Source: Thiodiazotropha sp037384425
Lineage (GTDB): Bacteria; Pseudomonadota; Gammaproteobacteria; Chromatiales; Chromatiaceae
Direction of reading: 5' to 3'
NCBI GenBank assembly: GCA_037384425.1
Contig: JARROA010000017.1
Location: 5,586 to 69,585 of the forward strand
Length of the DNA stretch: 64,000 bases
In this document: positions 1 to 11,007 of the stretch, piece after piece
Layout of the letters: every line of letters begins with the position of its first letter
Position numbering within the stretch: the first letter of the stretch is position 1
Made by a program: the position numbers and the translations under genes
Notes under the pieces: generated by a model
Database searches by the model: none
What the model saw: the letters and a program-made list of their open reading frames with translations, nothing else
What the model was told of the DNA's origin: nothing

Positions 1-519
1 GACTCTATCGTCCTTTGAGAAAAACCATCCACTAAAGCCAAGGGCGATCATCAGCATGGCATACTTCGTCACTTTAAAAGCAACGATCTGAACAGTGAAA
101 GTGGAGCCGATGTTGGCGCCCAGGATGACGCCGATGGACTGGGACATGGACATCAGGCCGGCCGAGATGAAGCCCACCACCAACACCGTAGTAACCGAGG
201 AGGATTGAATGACGGCTGTGACGAAGGCGCCGGTGAACGCCCCCATGAAGCGGTTGGTCGTGAGCTTGGCCATGACCACCTTCATGCGTTCGCCCGCCAC
301 CGCTTTGAGTGCCTCCGCCATCTGTTCCATGCCGAAGAGAAACAGGGCCAGACCGCCGAACAGCTGAATCGTCATCTTGGTCCAGTCGGGCGCTGTGGTC
401 AGCGGATCTTCGGCATAGCCGACCCGCCAGTAGACCAGCAGGGCGAGGAAGGTCAGCAGGACGCTGATGATGGGCTTTGTCGTTTTTGCTGTATTTCTTG
501 TTAGGTCAAATGGACTCAT
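1..519 (-). CDS. Na/Pi cotransporter family protein (5' part, runs off the window)
   Basis: The first 173 residues of a sodium-dependent phosphate symporter (Na/Pi cotransporter, PF02690 type) are encoded here; the rest lies beyond position 1. After a cytoplasmic start and one N-terminal membrane segment (about residues 15-30) comes a hydrophobic LFGGLALFLFGMEQMAEAL stretch. This is followed by the family hallmark QSSSVTT, with GANIGST further on; both QSS- and GANIGT-type repeats are typical of the substrate pathway. The ATG at 517-519 overlaps the TGA of the upstream universal stress gene in an ATGA arrangement, so the two are almost certainly translationally coupled. It is the third gene of a ppk1-usp-npt operon, which fits import of phosphate for polyphosphate storage. 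Many members carry a C-terminal PhoU-like domain, which cannot be checked here. Confidence 0.88.
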   Translation of the reverse strand, partial: MSPFDLTRNTAKTTKPIISVLLTFLALLVYWRVGYAEDPLTTAPDWTKMTIQLFGGLALFLFGMEQMAEALKAVAGERMKVVMAKLTTNRFMGAFTGAFVTAVIQSSSVTTVLVVGFISAGLMSMSQSIGVILGANIGSTFTVQIVAFKVTKYAMLMIALGFSGWFFSKDDRV

Positions 520-988
520 GGTTTTACCAGGGTTACCGGTATCGGACAGAGACGGATCAGTTGTTCGGCCTTTGAACCCAGAAGGATGTCTTTCAGACTG
601 GAGCGTCCCTTGTTGCCGAGCACCAGTAGCTCGGGTGCGGTCTTCTCGACCACCTGCAGTACTTTGGTGACCGTGAGCCCTGATACCAGAACGATCTCCG
701 CCTTTTTCAGCACGCTCTTGATCTCCGGATGAGCCTCTCTCTGCTGCTGGATCAGCTCCTCCATCATCTCTGCGGCGATATCCTCCATCCGCTTGAGCAG
801 CTTCTTCTCGCCCTTTTTCACTTTCTTGTCGGCGTAGTAACCGCCAGCCTGGTCGTGAATCACATGCAGTATGATCAGACGGTCATCCAGTCGTTTGGCG
901 AGTTTTGCCGCGTAGACCAGGGCTCTGATGGAGTGGTCCGAGAAGTCAATTGCGACCAGGATGGCCGGTTGTTCTTCCGTCTCCGCCA

Positions 989-989
<1 letters not shown>
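516..989 (-). CDS. universal stress protein, UspA family
   Basis: A single-domain Usp protein of 157 residues, the normal size. It begins with the ILVAIDFSDHSIRALVYAAKLAK strand-helix typical of the family and ends with the ATP-binding signature VLGNKGRSSLKDILLGSKAEQLIR followed by CPIPVTLVKP, matching the G-2x-G-9x-G(S/T) nucleotide motif. It probably binds ATP. A lysine-rich insert (KKVKKGEKKLLKRMED) lies near residue 55. The start codon shares one base with the ppk1 stop and its stop overlaps the start of the Na/Pi transporter, so it sits in the middle of a tight operon. The context suggests a role in phosphate or polyphosphate stress, but this is inference from position only. Confidence 0.9.
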
Positions 990-3217
<2,228 letters not shown>

Positions 3218-3525
3218 GGCGGCTCTTGGGTAGTCAGGTAAAGGTTCGGGTCATACGGACCAATTCTTTTAATTATATGCCCTGTTCCGAATTCTGTATC
3301 CAATGGCCTGAGTTTGGCGCGCGAATCGGGAGTGCTGGTTTTGGCGGGTGGAGGGTCTACGCTCCGGCAGACACATCGGGCTCTCTGCGGGTCTGGCTCC
3401 AATCGCGCATGTATTGCCTGTTTTCGGTGCGGCTTGCCGCACCGAAACATCGCTTAAGCATGCGGCATTCGGGTCTGGCTCCGCTTTCCATGCCTCACAG
3501 GCGATCTACTCTAACGGTCAGATCA
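3218..3525. repeat. intergenic region with one GGTGCGGC stem-loop
   Basis: This 308-base gap between ppk1 and the ApgM-like gene holds no convincing gene. At 3422-3447 there is a nearly perfect hairpin: a 12-base arm TTTCGGTGCGGC, a TT loop, and the complementary arm. It belongs to the GGTGCGGC/GCCGCACC repeat family seen at several other sites in the window. A short phrase GGGTCTGGCTCC occurs twice around it (near 3390 and 3473), as if a flanking piece had been duplicated. The ppk1-proximal part probably holds the ppk1 promoter. Confidence 0.7.
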
Positions 3526-4800
3526 TCAACGGAAATAGTCGCCATCCTCGAGCTTGAGATTCTCCAGGCGGTTCATCTGATCCAGCAGAGTGACCAGGAA
3601 ATCGCGACTGTTGATGCGGCCCAGTCCGCCAGAGGCGCAGCTGCGCTCCCCGAACGCCTGGCAGTTGTCGATACGGCACTGGGGGCCGTAGACCAGTCCC
3701 GGTACCGGATCGCCGCAGTGGCGCCCGCTGTTGCTGTCGGTCGAGTGATCACCGGTGATGCCGATCACCAGCGTCTCGTCCAGCAGCGGGGCGATGGCGT
3801 CATCGATGTGGCCCAGCAGGGCGCGCTTGGCGACGGGATCCAGGTCATGGGAACAGATGTCGGGTCCCTTGATATGCAGAAACACCAGGTCGTGTTCCTG
3901 CAGCGCAGCCCGTGCCGTTTCCACTTTTTTTGTCAGGTCGGTCTCCGGCAGGGCAGTGAATGCCGGGTCGCGGTAGAGGGTATAGCCGAAGAGGCTACCC
4001 AGCCCGAGCACGGTCTGTTCTCCGGAGACGACGGCAGCGTTGAGCTTGAAGTGCTGCAACAAAGTGTTCAGTCTCGGCAGTTTTCCGGGACTGCGGCAGA
4101 TCACACCGTTGGCCGGCAGCAGACCCTCGGCGATTCGCTGCTGATTGATGGGGTGTCCTTCAAACAGTTCATGGATGCGCTGGGTGAAACGATTGACTGC
4201 GGCCGCGGTGCGATCGGCCTCGGGGTCTTTCTGGTGCAGCGGAAGGCAGGTCTGGACGCCCTGCTTGCGGTAGTGGTTGCCGGGATCGGTGTTGCCGATA
4301 TTGGGTGAGAGATCTTCGCCGCTCAGCTTGAGTACCACCCGATGCTGGGTGGCCGGATGCAGACTGGCACGGATGCCGTCGCCCAGGTCGAGCTCGCCGA
4401 CCTCCGCCGCCAGTCGGTCGAAACCTTCGCTGACGCGCCCAGCGCGCCGATCGATGATGTCGAAATGGTCGCCCGATTTTTCCAAAGTGGCGAAATTGCA
4501 GCGGATGTAGAGTGCCTGCTCCTTGTGGTTGAATCCGATGCCGGCGGCTTCGACCGGGCCGCGGGGAAGCTTCAGGGCCGAGCGCAGGGGAAGCCCGAAA
4601 AGCAGGCTGATGCCGGTGTGGGTGCCGACCGGCATGCCTGGAGAGAGCGGGTCGATCAGACCACACTGGCCGGCACCGGCGAGACGATCCATGTTGGGTG
4701 TCGGTGCCGCTTCCAGCGGTGTCATGCCGCCGAAACCGGGTATTCCGCGATCGCCGAGTCCGTCGATAATGATCATCAGGCCTTTATGGGCGGTCAGCAC
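3526..4800 (-). CDS. ApgM-like 2,3-bisphosphoglycerate-independent phosphoglycerate mutase
   Basis: An alkaline phosphatase superfamily enzyme of 424 residues, close to archaeal-type cofactor-independent phosphoglycerate mutase (ApgM), which interconverts 3- and 2-phosphoglycerate. The N-terminal metal site is GLMIIIDGLGDRG (residues 7-19), followed by TPLEAAPTPNMDRLA. The C-terminal metal-binding segment GITGDHSTDSN...H.GDPVP matches the family's DHSTP...H..DPVP pattern. The nucleophile segment reads PVGTHTGISLLFGLP where ApgM proteins usually have a GSDTAH-like sequence, so the presumed nucleophile would be Thr; activity as a mutase is therefore likely but not certain. It follows the 2-phosphoglycerate kinase-like gene by 12 bases on the same strand, so both proteins probably act on 2-phosphoglycerate. 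Confidence 0.82.
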   Translation of the reverse strand: MLTAHKGLMIIIDGLGDRGIPGFGGMTPLEAAPTPNMDRLAGAGQCGLIDPLSPGMPVGTHTGISLLFGLPLRSALKLPRGPVEAAGIGFNHKEQALYIRCNFATLEKSGDHFDIIDRRAGRVSEGFDRLAAEVGELDLGDGIRASLHPATQHRVVLKLSGEDLSPNIGNTDPGNHYRKQGVQTCLPLHQKDPEADRTAAAVNRFTQRIHELFEGHPINQQRIAEGLLPANGVICRSPGKLPRLNTLLQHFKLNAAVVSGEQTVLGLGSLFGYTLYRDPAFTALPETDLTKKVETARAALQEHDLVFLHIKGPDICSHDLDPVAKRALLGHIDDAIAPLLDETLVIGITGDHSTDSNSGRHCGDPVPGLVYGPQCRIDNCQAFGERSCASGGLGRINSRDFLVTLLDQMNRLENLKLEDGDYFR

Positions 4801-4812
4801 ATTGGGCTCCTG

Positions 4813-6006
4813 TCACGAATTGCCGCTGAAGACCTCGTCCGCCTTGGCGTCGAAGTCCCTCTGCAGGACCTCGATGATGGCGCGCATGACGCGGTCGGTG
4901 GTGGTGTCTTTGTCATCGTTCTCCAGGATCTGCACGGCACTGTTGTCCGCCTCTGAGAGGAGATAGGATTGCAGTGCCCAGATGGAGTCGAAGTTCGAAA
5001 GATATTTGCTCTGGGCGTCGCGATCCGGTGCTGTCACCCCGCGGCCCTTGAGCTGGCGCTTTAGCGTATCCTGCTTCAGAACCGCCAGCATCACCGGGAC
5101 GATGACCGCATTGGAGTTCTTGCGGAAGCGTTCGATCAGCCCCGGGTGGACGTGTACCCCTTCCACGATCAGCGAGACACGCTCGCTGAGTGCCCGATGA
5201 ATCACCGCTTCACAAGGCACCGAGACCAGTTCGGACTGGTGCAGATAGCCGTTGATCATCATCTCTTCGGATGCCTCCTTCATCTCCTTGAAGCTGGGCA
5301 TCTTGCGCCAGGCATTGAAAGAGGAGGTGTGCAATGCCGGTAGCAGACGTTCCGGGATCAGCATGCGCATGACCTCGCGCAGCATGTCGGTCGACTGGGT
5401 GCGGATGATGCCGAGGCGATGGGCGACCTCGGTGGCGATGGTGCTCTTGCCGCAGCCGGTGGTGCCGCCGATCAGCATGACGAGCGGGCGGCGACCCCGC
5501 TTGTAGTCGATCCAGACCAGATAGCGGGTAGCCGTCTCCTTGTCGAATTGCCGTTTCAGTTCGTCATAGGTCAAGCGCCCGATACGATTGCTGTCGACTT
5601 CGGTCCGCTGCCGGTCAACAAGATGCTGATAGATGGACTGGGTTATCAGCGCCGCCTTGTCCGCGGGCAAGCCGGTGGAGGTCAGGCTGCGACGGTGCTC
5701 GATGCGCGCAAAGGGCGAGATCTGTCCCGATCGACTGCGCACCATGACCCGGGGGGTCGGCAGGTTTTGCTCGTAGATCTCCAGAATCTCCTGCGCCTTT
5801 ATCTTGCGCAATTCGGTCAGTACCAGTCGGCGCAGTTCCTGGGTGGAGAGATTGGTCTTGTGACTGATCTGTTGCCTGATATCGGTGGCGAGCTGGTAGG
5901 CCTGCTCGAATGGCATCCCGGCCTCGGTCAGGGAACGGGTCAGGATTCCCCGCAGAAAAGGGGTGGAAGTACCTTCGGATGAGTCGGTGATTAACGTCTT
6001 TGCCAT
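4813..6006 (-). CDS. 2-phosphoglycerate kinase-like protein with ATP-cone domains
   Basis: A 397-residue protein with two parts. Residues about 1-75 and 88-155 look like two ATP-cone-type nucleotide-sensing modules (SEGTSTPFLRGILTRSLTEAG and SGQISPFARIEHRRSLTSTG, each followed by a helical tail). Residues about 170-390 form a P-loop kinase with Walker A GGTTGCGKST at 180-189, then STDMLREVMR. This is the domain order of 2-phosphoglycerate kinases, first characterised in methanogens, which phosphorylate 2-phosphoglycerate to 2,3-bisphosphoglycerate. Its pairing with an ApgM-like mutase supports a 2-phosphoglycerate substrate. No cyclic 2,3-diphosphoglycerate synthetase gene is visible nearby, so the purpose of the product is unknown. 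Confidence 0.8.
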   Translation of the reverse strand: MAKTLITDSSEGTSTPFLRGILTRSLTEAGMPFEQAYQLATDIRQQISHKTNLSTQELRRLVLTELRKIKAQEILEIYEQNLPTPRVMVRSRSGQISPFARIEHRRSLTSTGLPADKAALITQSIYQHLVDRQRTEVDSNRIGRLTYDELKRQFDKETATRYLVWIDYKRGRRPLVMLIGGTTGCGKSTIATEVAHRLGIIRTQSTDMLREVMRMLIPERLLPALHTSSFNAWRKMPSFKEMKEASEEMMINGYLHQSELVSVPCEAVIHRALSERVSLIVEGVHVHPGLIERFRKNSNAVIVPVMLAVLKQDTLKRQLKGRGVTAPDRDAQSKYLSNFDSIWALQSYLLSEADNSAVQILENDDKDTTTDRVMRAIIEVLQRDFDAKADEVFSGNS

Positions 6007-6089
6007 GGAGCTGCCGTTGTCCCCGCCGAGCCTCGGCGGGATCGAATGATCAGCCCCTATCTTTGACTATTCCAGGTTTGACGTCCAGC

Positions 6090-7823
6090 TCATTCCTGAG
6101 GCGTGTCGCTCCAGATATAGATCGCTTCGGCCTTGTTGCCTGGCGGTGTGTAGTTGAGCTGTTTACAGAGCGATCTGACCAACACGATGCCCCGGCCACT
6201 ATAGAGTGTTTCGGGAACCTCCCGTGGCAGCACCCGTGTGATGTCAAAGCCTCGACCGCTGTCTTCCACCTCGATCACCATGTAACCGCTTTGGTGCAGT
6301 TTGTGGATGCGCAGACCGATCTGTATCCGCCCTTCGGTGAGGGAGTGCAGGCGCTGTTCGCGCTGATGGAAATAGTTGGTGAAGCCATCCTCGCCCTGCT
6401 TCAGTTTCGAATCCAGCTGCAGCACACCGTGATCGAGCGCGTTGACATAGAGTTCGGTCAGTATGGTGAAGAGCGGGCGCCGGTGTTCGTGCAAACCGGC
6501 GGTCTCCTGGATGTAGTTGATCAGGATTGGTACCGGATCGGCCTGGCGCAGTTGTGTACCGTGCAGGGTCAGACGAAATTCGATGCAGTCATCCTCGCCT
6601 TGAGCCAGCATTGCCTCCAGCCGCTCCGCCTCGCTGCCTACGGCCGGCGCCTCCTTTTCCCAACCCGGCAACAGTGTCGGGAACAACGGGATCTCCACCG
6701 CGCTGATGTCGTCGTCCTGGGGCGCCTGCTCGCAAAAGGTCTCCAGGTTTTCCGCCAGTCGGTCGATCAGGAAGTCGCACTCGTGGCATTCGGTGATCGA
6801 CGTGATCAGCCGCTCTTTGCCGAAAAACTCCCCGGCAGGATTGCGCGCCTCGGTCACACCGTCGGTGGCGAGAATCACCCGGTCTCCGATCTCGATCGGG
6901 ATGAAGAGGGTCTCATCCTTGTAGCTGATATCGGGGGCGATACCCAGCGGCAGCGCCTGTGAGCTGAAGCGCTGTTTGACACACTGCTGCGTGCGATCGA
7001 CCAGGAACGATTCCGGCATGCCGCAGTTGATCAGTGTGATGTGATCGAGCTGGCTGTCGACTTTGAGAAACTGGGCCGCGAGAAACATGCCGGTAGGCAA
7101 CAGGGCGTTCAACTTGTTGTTGATGGCGTAAAGGATCTGCTGCGGGGCAAAGCCCTTGGCGGTCATGGAGCGGAAGACCTCGGAGGTCGGCAGCGCGCCG
7201 AGGGCGGCGGCCAGGCCGTGTCCGGTGAAATCCCCCAGCAGAACATGAAGATCGTGCGAAGGGGCGAAGGCGGTGAGCAACAGATCGCCGCTGAAGACGC
7301 TGGCCGGTTTCAGCAGACTGCGGATCTGGTCCAGCGCCACGTTGTCCGCCACTACAGCGCTGTTGAAGACCTGCTCGGCGATCTCCTCGTCACGCTGCAT
7401 GCGGCTGTAGAGGGTGCGGGTGGCCTGATGCAGGGCGTGAATGCGTTCCATGGCGGTGACTTTGGCCGATAGCACCGTGAAGCTGAACGGTTTGGCCAGA
7501 AAGTCGTCACCGCCCACTTCGACACAGCGGGCTAGGGCCTTTTCATCCGACATGGCGGTGAGAAAGATGACCGGAACGAAGTGGTCCCCAGACAGTTGTT
7601 TGATGCGGCGGGTCGCCTCATAGCCGTCCATCACCGGCATCATCACATCCATGAATATGATGTCGGGTTCATGCCGGCTGAACTTGTCCACCGCCTGCGC
7701 CCCGTCTGTTGCCTCAATGACATCGTAACCCCTTTTTTTAAGTAGGGATTTGAGGATCAGGCGGTTGGTCTCCTCGTCCTCGACGATGAGCGCGAGCCGG
7801 CGCATGGTGGGGATGCTGGTCAT
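6090..7823 (-). CDS. response regulator with PP2C phosphatase and RsbW-like histidine-kinase ATPase domains
   Basis: A cytoplasmic three-domain signalling protein of 577 residues. A CheY-like receiver (about 8-125) has the acidic pair VEDEE, the phospho-acceptor Asp59 in FMDVMMP, and a KPFSF switch lysine. A SpoIIE/RsbU-type PP2C phosphatase (about 180-375) shows GDFTGHGLAAALGALP and VILATDGVTEARN. A C-terminal GHKL ATPase of the RsbW/SpoIIAB kind (about 430-570) shows ELYVNALDHG (N box), VEDSGRGFDI (G1) and SGRGIVLVRSL (G2). Such proteins normally switch the phosphorylation state of a STAS-domain anti-sigma antagonist, with phosphatase and kinase in one chain. No stand-alone STAS protein is encoded next to it, so the partner must be elsewhere. 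Confidence 0.9.
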   Translation of the reverse strand: MTSIPTMRRLALIVEDEETNRLILKSLLKKRGYDVIEATDGAQAVDKFSRHEPDIIFMDVMMPVMDGYEATRRIKQLSGDHFVPVIFLTAMSDEKALARCVEVGGDDFLAKPFSFTVLSAKVTAMERIHALHQATRTLYSRMQRDEEIAEQVFNSAVVADNVALDQIRSLLKPASVFSGDLLLTAFAPSHDLHVLLGDFTGHGLAAALGALPTSEVFRSMTAKGFAPQQILYAINNKLNALLPTGMFLAAQFLKVDSQLDHITLINCGMPESFLVDRTQQCVKQRFSSQALPLGIAPDISYKDETLFIPIEIGDRVILATDGVTEARNPAGEFFGKERLITSITECHECDFLIDRLAENLETFCEQAPQDDDISAVEIPLFPTLLPGWEKEAPAVGSEAERLEAMLAQGEDDCIEFRLTLHGTQLRQADPVPILINYIQETAGLHEHRRPLFTILTELYVNALDHGVLQLDSKLKQGEDGFTNYFHQREQRLHSLTEGRIQIGLRIHKLHQSGYMVIEVEDSGRGFDITRVLPREVPETLYSGRGIVLVRSLCKQLNYTPPGNKAEAIYIWSDTPQE

Positions 7824-7865
7824 GGGATCTCGTTAGCGTTCGCCATCTGTATTCAAGCACTGAGC

Positions 7866-7924
7866 CGGTGCGGCAAGCCGCACCCTACAGATGATCGATG
7901 CGTAGGGTGCGGCTTGCCGCACCG
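7866..7924. repeat. inverted pair of GGTGCGGC repeats (large hairpin)
   Basis: Two 23-base copies of the GGTGCGGCAAGCCGCACCCTAC element, at 7866-7888 and 7902-7924, face each other across a 13-base loop. Each copy is itself a small stem-loop, and the pair can form one 23-base-pair cruciform. It lies between the divergent response-regulator and MCE-transporter genes, just outside both coding regions. Confidence 0.9.
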
Positions 7925-8053
7925 ATAGTGTCGATATCTTGTGATTGTCTCTTCTATATAACGGCATTGGGATTTAAAAACTTAATCCTTGACGGGTCTG
8001 AACCGTCTCAGCAAGATGGATCGGCAGACCGGCCAAGGGAACCGATTGCACAG

Positions 8054-9181
8054 ATGCAGCCTTCACTCACCATCACCTATCCGAGCGGCGAATCGGCTCT
8101 CCTGACGCTGGAGGGGGACTGGACCCTGGACCAGATGCGACTGGAGTGGAGCGGCTTCCAGCTCGAGCTGGCCGCGCGCGCCTCATTGCACCGGGTGCGG
8201 CTGGAGTGTGCGCAGCTGGGGCAGTGGGACAGCCGTCTCCTGACCCTGTTACAGGCGCTGTTCGACTTCGCTGAGGAGCGGGGGATCGAACTCGATCTCT
8301 CCGGCCTGCCAGAGGGCGTCGTGCGTTTGCTCAAACTCTCCAGAGCGGTACCGGAACGCACCGGCAATCCGCACCAAGAGGCCACGGGCTCGCTGCTCCA
8401 CAACATCGGCGAGATGACCCTCGCCGGCTGGCGGGAACTGCAACAGTTCAATGCCTTCGTTGGCGAACTGCTGCTGTCGTTCGGTCGCCTGCTGAGCGGA
8501 CGGGCCAGCTTCCGACGCATCGATCTGTTGCGTTTTCTGCAGTCGGCCGGTCCCGAGGCGTTGCCGATCGTCACCCTCATCGGGCTGCTGGTCGGAGCGG
8601 TGCTGGCCTTCGTTGGCGCGGTGCAGCTGCAGATGTTCGGGGCCGAGATCTATGTCGCCAATCTGGTCGGTCTCGGTTCGGTGCGTGAGATGGGAGCCAT
8701 GATGACCGCCATCATCATGGCCGGCCGCACCGGATCGGCCTACGCCGCCCAGCTCGGCACCATGCAGGTCAACGATGAGATCGATGCGTTGAAGACCTTC
8801 GGCATTTCGGTGATCGACTTCCTGGTGCTGCCGAGAACCCTGGCGCTGCTGCTCATGTTGCCTCTGCTGACCCTCTGGGCCGACGTACTGGGCATCCTTG
8901 GCGGCCTGCTGGTGGGGGTGCTGGTACTCGATATCAGCCTGCTGGAGTATCTGATCCAGACCCGGGACTCCATGGGGTTGTGGGATCTCGCGGTGGGTTT
9001 GATCAAGAGTGTGATTTTCGCCCTGGTGATCGCCATGTCGGGCTGCCTGAGAGGTCTGCAGAGCGGGCGCAACTCCTCCGCCGTGGGCAACGCCACCACC
9101 TCGGCGACGGTGACCGCGATCCTGCTGATCGTGATCTGGGACGCCATCACCACCATCCTATTCAACCAGTTGGGGATCTGA
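8054..9181 (+). CDS. MlaE-family lipid ABC transporter permease with N-terminal STAS domain
   Basis: The membrane permease of an MCE-type phospholipid transporter, 375 residues. Residues about 1-90 are a STAS domain resembling MlaB (VRLECAQLGQWDSRLLTLLQAL, then LDLSGLPEGVVRLLKLS). The rest is the MlaE permease with GLLVGAVLAFVGAVQLQMFGAE, GSVREMGAMMTAIIMAGRTGSAYAAQLGTM and five or six hydrophobic segments. The reading frame is open from 7898, but that upstream part runs through the palindromic repeat and has no family similarity, so I start at the ATG at 8054, where the STAS fold begins; an AAGGGA lies 13 bases upstream. It is the first gene of a four-gene operon with ATPase, MCE protein and lipoprotein. 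Confidence 0.9.
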   Translation: MQPSLTITYPSGESALLTLEGDWTLDQMRLEWSGFQLELAARASLHRVRLECAQLGQWDSRLLTLLQALFDFAEERGIELDLSGLPEGVVRLLKLSRAVPERTGNPHQEATGSLLHNIGEMTLAGWRELQQFNAFVGELLLSFGRLLSGRASFRRIDLLRFLQSAGPEALPIVTLIGLLVGAVLAFVGAVQLQMFGAEIYVANLVGLGSVREMGAMMTAIIMAGRTGSAYAAQLGTMQVNDEIDALKTFGISVIDFLVLPRTLALLLMLPLLTLWADVLGILGGLLVGVLVLDISLLEYLIQTRDSMGLWDLAVGLIKSVIFALVIAMSGCLRGLQSGRNSSAVGNATTSATVTAILLIVIWDAITTILFNQLGI

Positions 9182-9184
9182 ACC

Positions 9185-9994
9185 ATGGGCCGGGTCGCCA
9201 CAGCCGCTACCACCGACCGGGAGGCCCATATCCAGGTCCGGGGTCTGACCATGGCCTACGGCGAGGTGGTGATTCAGCGCGATCTCAACTTCGCTATCGG
9301 GCGCGGCGACGTCTTCATCATCATGGGCGGCAGCGGTTGTGGCAAGAGTACCCTGCTGCGTCACCTGATCGGGCTGAAGCCGCCGGCGGCGGGGGAGGTG
9401 ATCTACCACGGGAGCTCTCTGTGGGATCACACCGATGAGGAGCGTGACAGCCTGATGCGCCGCATGGGGGTGCTCTACCAGAGCGGTGCTCTCTGGACCT
9501 CCATGACCCTGGCCGAGAATGTAGCCCTGCCGTTGCAGCAATACACCAGGTTGCCAACGGGGCAGATTCGCGAGCTGGTCTCCTATAAACTGGCCCTGGT
9601 GGGCCTGCGGGGCTTCGAGGACTACTATCCTGCCGAGATCAGCGGCGGCATGCAGAAGCGGGCCGGACTGGCGCGCGCCATGGCCCTGGATCCGGAGCTG
9701 CTCTTCTTTGACGAGCCCTCCGCTGGTCTCGATCCGGTCAGCGCCAGGCGCCTGGACGATCTGATCCTGGAGTTGAATCAGAGCCTCGGCACCACGGTGG
9801 TGGTGGTAACCCACGAACTGGCCAGCATCTTCGCCATCGGCAACAATTCGGTCTTTCTCGATCCGGAGAGCAAGACCATGATCGCTGCAGGGGATCCGAA
9901 CACCCTGTTGAAAACGTCGACCGATCCCCGGGTGATCAGCTTTCTGACCCGTGGCGAAGCGGCGCAGCGTACGCATCGAGAGGAGGGGAGATGA
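9185..9994 (+). CDS. MlaF-family lipid ABC transporter ATP-binding protein
   Basis: The ATPase subunit of the MCE transporter, 269 residues. It shows Walker A GGSGCGKST, the Q-loop near LYQSGALWTSM, signature SGGMQKRAGLARAM, Walker B LLFFDEPSAGLDPVS and the switch His in VVVVTHELAS. The GGMQKR signature (in place of GGQ.QR) is characteristic of the MlaF/Mkl group. It begins 3 bases after the permease stop and overlaps the next gene's start by 4 bases, so all are co-expressed. It powers lipid movement between outer and inner membrane; the direction cannot be deduced from sequence. Confidence 0.95.
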   Translation: MGRVATAATTDREAHIQVRGLTMAYGEVVIQRDLNFAIGRGDVFIIMGGSGCGKSTLLRHLIGLKPPAAGEVIYHGSSLWDHTDEERDSLMRRMGVLYQSGALWTSMTLAENVALPLQQYTRLPTGQIRELVSYKLALVGLRGFEDYYPAEISGGMQKRAGLARAMALDPELLFFDEPSAGLDPVSARRLDDLILELNQSLGTTVVVVTHELASIFAIGNNSVFLDPESKTMIAAGDPNTLLKTSTDPRVISFLTRGEAAQRTHREEGR

Positions 9995-11007
9995 GCCGTC
10001 AGGGAAAGGTCAATCCGGGGATGATCGGCGCCTTCGTGCTCGGCGCCATACTGTTGGGATTGGGCGCCGTCTTCTATCTCTCCGACAGCGGTTTCGGCAG
10101 CCAGAGCCATAAATTCATCCTCTATTTCCGAGGCGACATCAAGGGCCTGCAGGTGGGGGCGCCGGTGAATTTTCGCGGGGTCAAGATCGGACAGGTCGAG
10201 TCGATGAGCATCGCCTATGAAAAGCAGACTCGCCAGTTCCGTATCCCCGTCATCATCAGTATCGACGGCAACAAGGTCGGTTTCGACGGGGGCCCTGAAG
10301 AGCGGGACCGGGTATTCGATCTGCCGGCCCTGATCGAGCAGGGCTTGCGTGCGCGGCTCAACCTGCAGAGTCTGGTCACCGGCAAACTGGAGATCGATCT
10401 CGATCTGATCCCCGACAGCGAGGTGCGGCTGGTCGGTCGCGGTGACGCCTATCCGGAGATTCCGACGCTGGAATCGAGCATGGAGAAGCTGGCCAATGCC
10501 TTCGAGGAGCTGCCGCTGGAGCGGATCACACGCCAGATCAGCGAGCTGCTCGACAGCTTCGATAAAATTGCCGCCGCCGGTGAGATCCCGAAGATGATCG
10601 AACGTTTCGGTGCCATCGCCCAACGCCTCGATACCCTCTCCCAGCAGCTCGAGCAGGAGACCCCGAAGCTCTTCGCCAGCACGCAACAGACCCTGGATGA
10701 CACCCGGGAGTTGTTGCGGGAGCTGACCGAGGCGACAAAGGAGACCCGGCAGATGATCGGACGCTCGGAGAAGCAGCTCGACACAGCCTTCGCCAACTGG
10801 AACGCCACCCTGGCCAGCGGCGAGGAGACTTTCGAACAGGTCCGACAGGTGGCCGTCTCTGCAGACAGAGTGGTGCGACTGGATTCTCCGTTGATGACGG
10901 AATTGAACGCCGCCCTGCGTGAGATGACTGCGGCGGCACGCTCCCTGAGGGTGATGGCCGACTATCTGGAGCGCCACCCTGAGGCGCTGTTGCGAGGAAA
11001 ACAGTGA
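9991..11007 (+). CDS. MCE (MlaD-like) substrate-binding protein
   Basis: A 338-residue MCE-domain protein anchored in the inner membrane by an N-terminal helix (GMIGAFVLGAILLGLGAVFYL, about 10-30) with the rest in the periplasm. The MCE domain (about 38-120) carries the typical FRGDIKGLQVGAPVNFRGVKIGQVESM segment. The C-terminal half is long, helical and amphipathic (LEQETPKLFASTQQTLDDTRELLRELTEATKETRQM), as in larger MCE proteins such as PqiB or LetB-type tunnels, but only one MCE domain is present. It follows the ATPase with an ATGA overlap and precedes the lipoprotein. It probably forms the lipid channel of this transporter. Confidence 0.93.
   Translation: MSRQGKVNPGMIGAFVLGAILLGLGAVFYLSDSGFGSQSHKFILYFRGDIKGLQVGAPVNFRGVKIGQVESMSIAYEKQTRQFRIPVIISIDGNKVGFDGGPEERDRVFDLPALIEQGLRARLNLQSLVTGKLEIDLDLIPDSEVRLVGRGDAYPEIPTLESSMEKLANAFEELPLERITRQISELLDSFDKIAAAGEIPKMIERFGAIAQRLDTLSQQLEQETPKLFASTQQTLDDTRELLRELTEATKETRQMIGRSEKQLDTAFANWNATLASGEETFEQVRQVAVSADRVVRLDSPLMTELNAALREMTAAARSLRVMADYLERHPEALLRGKQ

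Noticed and set aside
7898..8053. Upstream extension of the MlaE permease gene
   Set aside because: The first 52 codons start inside a palindromic repeat and lack family similarity.
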